Positions 8,390-12,527 of a stretch of DNA of 12,527 nucleotides are shown here, in pieces; position 1 is the first letter of the stretch; every line of letters begins with the position of its first letter. The stretch comes from Chitinophagaceae bacterium (GTDB lineage: Bacteria > Bacteroidota > Bacteroidia > Chitinophagales > Chitinophagaceae), in the NCBI GenBank assembly GCA_947481355.1, contig CANKGM010000037.1, positions 1 through 12,527 of the forward strand. The letters are read 5' to 3'. The position numbers were made by a program, and so were the translations under genes. The notes beneath the pieces are model-generated. The model was not told the DNA's origin, did not search any database, and saw nothing but the letters and a program-made list of their open reading frames with translations.

Positions 8390-8926
8390 TTACTTTTTAC
8401 AACAATCTTTGTCAGTACAATTAGCCATATCCTTACAACAATCTTTCTCTTTGCATACAGCCATATCTTTATCACACTTACCCTCTTTGCAACATGACAT
8501 ATCCTTTTCGCCCTTGCAACATGACATATCCTTGTCACATTTTGCGTCTTTATCACATGTCATCTTATCAGAGGAGCTAGATTTATCAACAACCTTACGA
8601 TCATATTGACAGCAAGAATGTAAATTTTTGTATGCTTCAGCAGAAGCTACTACATCTTGAGTGTCATAGCCAGAAGCTGCTACAGCCTCTTGAATTGACT
8701 TGGCATCAGCTTTCTTTTGATTATAGGTAACAGTTAAAATCTTTGTCTCTTTATTCCAACTTGCATTGCTTGCACCACCTTTCAAAGCAGCCCCTTCAAT
8801 GGTCTTTTGACACATACCACAGTTGCCCCAAACTTTGATGTCTTCCGTTTTATTTTTTTGTGCAAATGCAGTTCCAGTAAAAAGTACTGTAAATAAGAAT
8901 GATGTAAATAATAATATATTTTTCAT
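8390..8926 (-). CDS. Periplasmic HMA-domain protein with repetitive Cys-rich C-terminal tail
   Basis: A 178-residue protein. Residues 1-22 are a Sec signal peptide (GTAFA before Gln 23). Residues about 26-100 form an HMA domain with GNCGMCQKTIEG (C36, C39), the TIEGAA helix and ASGYDTQD. LHSCCQYDR follows (C105, C106), a pattern typical of Bacteroidota periplasmic HMA proteins as I recall. Residues 124-178 are a low-complexity tail of Lys, Asp and Met with 13 Cys (124, 130, 136, 137, 145, 146, 151, 158, 163, 164, 170, 175, 176), built from repeats of KDMSCCK and KDCCK type. Such a tail could bind several soft metal ions, like a metallothionein (inference). It starts with ATG and is the second gene of the block. 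Overlapping frames over the tail are repetitive shadows. Confidence 0.85.
   Translation of the reverse strand: MKNILLFTSFLFTVLFTGTAFAQKNKTEDIKVWGNCGMCQKTIEGAALKGGASNASWNKETKILTVTYNQKKADAKSIQEAVAASGYDTQDVVASAEAYKNLHSCCQYDRKVVDKSSSSDKMTCDKDAKCDKDMSCCKGEKDMSCCKEGKCDKDMAVCKEKDCCKDMANCTDKDCCKK
8487..8540 (-). repeat. Two 27-nt tandem repeats encoding KDMSCCK units in the Cys-rich tail
   Basis: A 20-nt block is identical at 8487-8506 and 8514-8533, giving a 27-nt period that keeps the frame (9 residues). It encodes residues 132-140 and 141-149, KDMSCCKGE then KDMSCCKEG. A looser 12-residue period follows toward the C-terminus (A156-M167 and A168-K178). This shows in-frame duplication as the way the tail grew. 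Confidence 0.8.
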
Positions 8927-8999
8927 GATTGTGTTTTTAAATGTATAAAATCAATACCAAGTTTGGTATGGAAGAAAATGAATTATACAAACACGATCA
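8926..8999. promoter_or_regulatory. Nested dyad (palindrome ATACCAA-GT-TTGGTAT) upstream of the Cys-rich HMA gene
   Basis: A perfect 7-bp inverted repeat with 2-nt spacer, ATACCAAGTTTGGTAT, lies at 8954-8969. Around it are gtataa (8943-8948) matched by ttatac (8983-8988), and TGATTGTGTTT (8926-8936) matched by AAACACGATCA (8989-8999) with one mismatch. It fills the 70-bp gap between the HYC/CC/PP gene and the HMA gene. It could be an operator for a dimeric regulator. A terminator for the upstream gene (6-bp stem, AACT loop, then TGATTTTAT) is the main alternative. Confidence 0.4.
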
Positions 9000-9377
9000 G
9001 ATGCGAAAATTACAGTTCAATAAAAAGAGTGGAGGTCCTTCTCGGAAACTAAAAGTATGTAAACCATAGTCAGCAGAAGGCAGATGACTTATTGGATGCC
9101 CAATCTGAAATGATGCATCACTAAAAAAAACTTCAGTATGATTAGGAAAAGAATGTGTAGAAGTTTGGAGATACTGAGAATTATCAAGCTTTATAACCTT
9201 TACATCATCATGGCAACATCCTCTGTTATCCATGCCGCATAAATCACAGCCCTTTTTTTCTTTATGGCCAATGCTTACACTGGCAAAAGAATCCATGCAA
9301 TAATGCAAACTAATGACTGTACCACTACTCGCAGCAGCATGAATCATCAAAAGCAATATGACTATAATTCTTTTCAC
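8997..9377 (-). CDS. Small secreted HYC_CC_PP-family-like protein
   Basis: A 126-residue protein. Residues 1 to about 19 are a hydrophobic signal segment (KRIIVILLLMIHAAASSG). The defining landmarks of the HYC_CC_PP family are present in order: HYC at 25-27 (HYCMDS), a CxxC pair at C44/C47 (CDLCGM), CC at 54-55 followed by HDD, and PP at 115-116 near the C-terminus (GPPLFLLNCNFRI). The seven Cys (27, 44, 47, 54, 55, 122 and none in the signal beyond these) and several His suggest metal or disulfide chemistry outside the cytoplasm, but the family has no established function that I know of. The start is GTG at 9377, the best one in frame. It is the first gene of the metal block, so it may report on or bind the same metal (inference). 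Confidence 0.78.
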   Translation of the reverse strand: MKRIIVILLLMIHAAASSGTVISLHYCMDSFASVSIGHKEKKGCDLCGMDNRGCCHDDVKVIKLDNSQYLQTSTHSFPNHTEVFFSDASFQIGHPISHLPSADYGLHTFSFREGPPLFLLNCNFRI

Positions 9378-9381
9378 AGTA

Positions 9382-9412
9382 TAAAGTTAGATGATATTCA
9401 AGAAATAAGCAA
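9382..9412 (-). promoter_or_regulatory. Possible Bacteroidota-type promoter of the metal cluster
   Basis: On the minus strand a TTG at 9412-9410 is followed after 20 nt by TAACTTTA (9389-9382), one base off the TAnnTTTG -7 box and with spacing inside the usual 17-23 nt range. It ends only 4 nt before the GTG start at 9377, so transcription from it would give a nearly leaderless mRNA. This is a weak call. A second near match, TGTATTTG at 9460-9453, has no good -33 partner. Confidence 0.25.
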
Positions 9413-9479
9413 GTTACAGCTGTGTTAACAATCTTAGCGTTTCCCAAAATTTCAAATACAAACAAGGCAATAACGTCCA

Positions 9480-9534
9480 TTTTTAGCTATGTGCCTTTGT
9501 CCCTTTTTAGTTATGTGCCTTTGCCCCTTTTTTG
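9480..9534. repeat. 24-nt imperfect tandem repeat in the spacer after the porin gene
   Basis: Units 9480-9503 and 9504-9527 match at 22 of 24 positions, with core TATGTGCCTTTG and a run of C then T. A partial third unit, a run of T, follows to 9534. On the minus strand the core reads CAAAGGCACATA, which resembles CACAAAGG-type repeats I recall from other Bacteroidota spacers. It begins a few bases past the porin stop and lies in the 164-bp spacer 9378-9541, which otherwise holds no gene that I can see. Confidence 0.75.
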
Positions 9535-9541
9535 TTAACAC

Positions 9542-11623
9542 CTAATTAACAAAATTCCAAAATATACCTAACCGAAACACCATCCCTGGCATAGCATATA
9601 AAGGGGCCGCTAGATTGCTATTTTTAAACCCAAAGCCATACTTCGTAGTAGCCGTGTTTAAATTCTCCAAGCGAATAAAAGCGGTAAAGCTCCTAACCCT
9701 AAAATTCATGTATGCGGTTAGATCTGGAAGAGTAGAGCTCTTTTGCTGAGTTTGATAGAAAAACTGACCCAATACTGGAGAATATCCATCTGCATAATAT
9801 GAATTATAGTAACGCAAATCTATTCCAGTAGACACTACCAAATTCCTGAATGGCGTTGACTCATATGCAATACGATTTCGAGTATATAACCAAGGTAAAT
9901 GGATTGGCGCATTACCTGCCACAGACTGTACGTATAAATCCATATACCAATTCCATTTTCTACTTAACTTGAACTGCTTACTTATACCAGCCCTGATAAA
10001 ATTAAAAATGGTTGAGTATTGATCAACAGTGTTATAATTACTGAAATAGGTATAATTACTATTTAGATAATAATTAAATACCAACTTCGTTTTGATCGAG
10101 TTCATAAACAATGAAGCATATAAACCAGTCACATTTTCATTTCGCAATCCATCCTTCTTAATTGCTGGAAAAATACTCGCATAATTTAACAGATAAGAAG
10201 GCGATCGATTAATGTTTTGGAATCCCAATTCAACCAAGCCGAGCTTCTTGCCAAGCGAACGCTGTAGCCTTGCTAAAATATCATAATTACCAGCATCTCT
10301 TCCGGCAGGATAAAGCTCGCCAGACAATAACATATCCCATTTTTTATTTTTTGTTCTGTTACGGTATTCGCCATGAACCATAACATTTACAAATGAATTT
10401 TTTAGCACCCCTGTATCGGAGCTATAATGGGAAAACGATATGCCTGCCTTAAAAAACTGAAGTGGGTTATTAGCATCAGGAAATTGAATGATCGAAAAAT
10501 CATTTTTCAAAATCTTCCATTGTTGTTCAAAGGAAAGTTTTTCAGGAACATCGACTAACTCATAATTATCTTTATAGAAGTTCGGGGCCAATGAGGCCTG
10601 AATGTCCATATACTTATAGTCATATGAAAAAGTATGCAGAGTATGCTCAAACCGAACCCTCGGCAAGAAATATCTTGTCACCGTTGAATCTGTTACAACG
10701 GAATCTTTTTTACCAAAATCATATTGCTGACGAAACAATAGCTGTCTATCCGTGTAACGATTTCCTGTATTGAGTTTAACATTGAAAAAGTTTCTACTTG
10801 AATATGCTGCCGAGGCAAGATTAGTAGGAATATTAAAGCGATCATTGTACGCTTTATTTTCATTCACTAAATAATCATTGCTAACAATCCCTCCATTCTC
10901 GGATGACTGGAGTGCATTTGACATAAATATAAAAAATGCATGATACCGCTTACTCTTAGAAGTATAATCAGAATTAAATCGAATATTATTATGATTTGTA
11001 TTCTGAGAATTAAATGCACCCGGAGAATTAAGTAGTCGATACTGAACAACAAAATTCCAATCAGGACTAATATTCTGCGTATGGATAATATCTAGGTTTT
11101 GCTCCGCCTTACTTCCAACCAAAAAACCAAGTTGTGTATAGGGCTTGGTCGTGTTCATGAACTTGGTTTCAGCAATGGTAAATGCATATAAGTCCAATGC
11201 ATGAAATCCTGCATCCCAACCTGGTGACCTCATAGGTGAAAACAATAAAGGCCTTGCAGCATTTCCGTTATTCCCTAAATAAATATATTCTTGCTTAAGT
11301 GGTACACGTTTATAATAATCATCAATCGATGAGTCTAATACAGTATATCGGGCGGTATCTAAATATCTAAATCGGACATTAACCGAATCATCAGCAAAAT
11401 TTCGCTTTTCAAAGGAAAGGGAATCACTCCCACCTCCACCTTTTGCTGCACCACCTCGTCCACCACCTCGAGATGAACCACCTGACATTCTGCCCATCAT
11501 CCCACGACCCTGACCATATGTTTCTGTAGATCCTAAAAAAAATAAAAACAACAAGAGAACAAACAACCTTGCACAAGGCAGATGGTACATCCATTTAAAA
11601 TGCTGTTTTATCATTCTCTTCAT
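9542..11623 (-). CDS. Putative porin (Porin_10-like outer-membrane beta barrel)
   Basis: A large outer-membrane beta-barrel protein, 693 residues from the chosen ATG at 11623. A TTG at 11641 would add six residues, but the ATG gives a normal basic start (MKRMIKQHFKW). The signal anchor is RLFVLLLFLFFLG (19-31), with a likely cut after TYG at 37. Residues 38-66 are an unusual Gly/Arg/Ser-rich stretch (GRGMMGRMSGGSSRGGGRGG). After about residue 80 come many aromatic beta strands and asparagine-rich turns. Motifs I associate with the Bacteroidota 'putative porin' family include QEYIYLGNNGNAARPLLFSP and GFHALDLY. It ends FRLGIFWNFVN, with an aromatic terminal strand. It lies 28 nt after the purine nucleoside phosphorylase gene and is probably co-transcribed with it. 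What it transports is unknown. Confidence 0.82.
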   Translation of the reverse strand: MKRMIKQHFKWMYHLPCARLFVLLLFLFFLGSTETYGQGRGMMGRMSGGSSRGGGRGGAAKGGGGSDSLSFEKRNFADDSVNVRFRYLDTARYTVLDSSIDDYYKRVPLKQEYIYLGNNGNAARPLLFSPMRSPGWDAGFHALDLYAFTIAETKFMNTTKPYTQLGFLVGSKAEQNLDIIHTQNISPDWNFVVQYRLLNSPGAFNSQNTNHNNIRFNSDYTSKSKRYHAFFIFMSNALQSSENGGIVSNDYLVNENKAYNDRFNIPTNLASAAYSSRNFFNVKLNTGNRYTDRQLLFRQQYDFGKKDSVVTDSTVTRYFLPRVRFEHTLHTFSYDYKYMDIQASLAPNFYKDNYELVDVPEKLSFEQQWKILKNDFSIIQFPDANNPLQFFKAGISFSHYSSDTGVLKNSFVNVMVHGEYRNRTKNKKWDMLLSGELYPAGRDAGNYDILARLQRSLGKKLGLVELGFQNINRSPSYLLNYASIFPAIKKDGLRNENVTGLYASLFMNSIKTKLVFNYYLNSNYTYFSNYNTVDQYSTIFNFIRAGISKQFKLSRKWNWYMDLYVQSVAGNAPIHLPWLYTRNRIAYESTPFRNLVVSTGIDLRYYNSYYADGYSPVLGQFFYQTQQKSSTLPDLTAYMNFRVRSFTAFIRLENLNTATTKYGFGFKNSNLAAPLYAMPGMVFRLGIFWNFVN

Positions 11624-11651
11624 GAGCCCAAAGTGTAACAAAGTTATTCCC

Positions 11652-12470
11652 TTATAATGATTCTATAATTTCTTTAAAAATTGCGGTGAGCTTTGGCTCT
11701 GCTTCAGTTGCTGCAGCTAATACATCCTCATGTGTAATCGTATTCTCTTCTTCACGTATACCTATATCTGTAATGACACTCATCGCAAATATATTCATAC
11801 CGCAATGCACCCCAGCAATCACCTCTTGCACAGTACTCATCCCAACGGCATCTGCACCAAGGGTTCGAATAAGTTTGTACTCTGCCCTCGTTTCAAAAGT
11901 TGGACCAGTTACCCCAAAGTAAACACCTTCTTTCAATGTATAGCCAAGCTTCAAAGCAGCTTCATGCCCCTTTGCGACCAATGCCTTGGAATAAGGTTCG
12001 CTCATGTCTGGAAAGCGAGGACCAAATGCCTCGTTGTTAGGCCCAATCAAGGGATTAATAATAGCAAAACTAATATGATCCCTAATCACCATCAAATCAC
12101 CTACGTTAAAGTCAGGATGTACACCCCCAGCAGCATTTGAAATAAACAGCTGCTGCACTCCTAATATTTTCAGGACTCGAATAGGAAAAACAACCTCCTT
12201 AGCCGAATACCCTTCATAAGCATGAAAACGTCCTGCCATAATCACAATAGACTTGTTGCCGATCTTCCCAAAGATTAGCTTACCACTATGCCCCTCAACA
12301 GTAGTTAGAGGAAAATGAGGAATTTCTGAATAAGGAATCTCATGTTCAACGTCAATGTAATCAATGAATGCACCTAATCCACTGCCTAAAATAACCCCAA
12401 CAGTAGGGTACCCTAAGTATTGGGTTCTAATCATTCCCACCGCCTGCATAACCTGCTGCTGAAAGTCCAT
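11652..12470 (-). CDS. punA: Purine nucleoside phosphorylase (trimeric, PNP/MTAP family)
   Basis: Cytosolic phosphorolysis of purine nucleosides to free base and (deoxy)ribose-1-phosphate in purine salvage. The 272-residue length is normal for the trimeric class. Visible motifs are GSGLG (29-33, phosphate loop), EGHSG (59-63), GRFHAYEG (80-87), SNAAGG (base/phosphate site), GPTFETRAE with E193 (the purine-binding Glu, E201 in the human enzyme) and GMSTVQE. The position that is Asn243 in human PNP reads Asp235 here (SVITDIG). The start ATG at 12470 follows AGGA closely and a TATCTTTG box. The downstream gene is the putative porin. The family call is firm; preference among guanosine, inosine and adenosine is not. 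Confidence 0.95.
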   Translation of the reverse strand: MDFQQQVMQAVGMIRTQYLGYPTVGVILGSGLGAFIDYIDVEHEIPYSEIPHFPLTTVEGHSGKLIFGKIGNKSIVIMAGRFHAYEGYSAKEVVFPIRVLKILGVQQLFISNAAGGVHPDFNVGDLMVIRDHISFAIINPLIGPNNEAFGPRFPDMSEPYSKALVAKGHEAALKLGYTLKEGVYFGVTGPTFETRAEYKLIRTLGADAVGMSTVQEVIAGVHCGMNIFAMSVITDIGIREEENTITHEDVLAAATEAEPKLTAIFKEIIESL

Positions 12471-12484
12471 GTCCTAAATTTGAA

Positions 12485-12492
12485 CAAAGATA
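12485..12492 (-). promoter_or_regulatory. Bacteroidota -7 promoter box for the PNP-porin pair
   Basis: On the minus strand TATCTTTG matches the TAnnTTTG box exactly and ends 14 nt before the ATG of the phosphorylase gene. No convincing -33 TTG at 17-23 nt spacing is seen. Only 57 nt upstream of the gene are visible, so a larger operon entering from the right edge cannot be excluded. Confidence 0.45.
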
Positions 12493-12527
12493 CATTCTTT
12501 AGCCTGATTGATGCCCCGAAAACCAAC

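Noticed and set aside
8341..8609. Open frames on both strands over the Cys-rich tail (71 and 83 codons)
   Set aside because: They are out-of-frame products of the repetitive tail sequence and overlap the well-supported HMA gene; the repeats keep other frames open by chance.
9480..9534. CRISPR array
   Set aside because: The units are directly adjacent with no spacers and there are no cas genes nearby.
9422..9541. 10-bp inverted repeat GTGTTAACAA / TTGTTAACAC enclosing the spacer, as ends of a miniature mobile element
   Set aside because: The core TGTTAACA is itself palindromic, so an inverted match is trivial; no target duplication or extended ends were seen.
11730..12140. 136-codon + strand open frame
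   Set aside because: It lies fully antisense to the purine nucleoside phosphorylase gene, whose motifs are certain, and its product has no recognisable features.
12471..12527. End of another minus-strand gene entering from the right edge
   Set aside because: Frames are open to the edge over only 57 nt, which is too short to support a gene, and I recognise no C-terminus.

Overview
The window looks like a piece of a Bacteroidota chromosome, probably Chitinophagales or a near relative. The AT-rich DNA, secreted proteins whose signal peptides end just before Gln ('AQ' junctions), a CzcA-TolC fusion transporter, a Porin_10-like protein, an HYC_CC_PP-like protein and a TAnnTTTG-type promoter box all fit that phylum. 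Placement below phylum is inference.

Layout. At the left edge (1-746, + strand) is the 3' part of an ATP-grasp-like gene of unknown role. It converges on a long minus-strand block. From right to left, in the direction of transcription, seven genes lie head to tail from 9377 to 841. They encode a small secreted HYC/CC/PP protein, a periplasmic HMA protein with a Cys-rich tail, a second secreted HMA protein, a predicted outer-membrane barrel, a small His-containing secreted protein, a CzcA/CusA RND pump fused to a TolC-like outer-membrane factor, and a lipoprotein adaptor. Gaps are 8 to 102 nt. A weak hairpin and U-tract lies past the last gene. To the right is a second minus-strand pair: purine nucleoside phosphorylase (12470-11652) followed by a putative porin (11623-9542), with a TATCTTTG box upstream. 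A 164-bp spacer with a 24-nt tandem repeat separates the two blocks.

How it fits together. The seven genes read as a heavy-metal handling and export cassette. The RND-OMF fusion and adaptor should form the trans-envelope pump. The two HMA proteins are candidate periplasmic metal carriers or buffers. The barrel, the HYC_CC_PP-like protein and the His-containing protein are unassigned accessory factors. The pump has CzcA-type residues (divalent ions), while the HMA and Cys-rich proteins suggest soft metals (Cu, Ag or Hg), so the substrate is not settled. No regulator or P-type ATPase is visible in the window.

The most notable points are the internal start-like and signal-peptide-like junction in the RND-OMF fusion, the repeat-expanded 13-Cys tail, a perfect 10-bp hairpin between the two HMA genes, and a nested palindrome upstream of the first of them. 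No tRNA, rRNA, insertion sequence or CRISPR array was seen.
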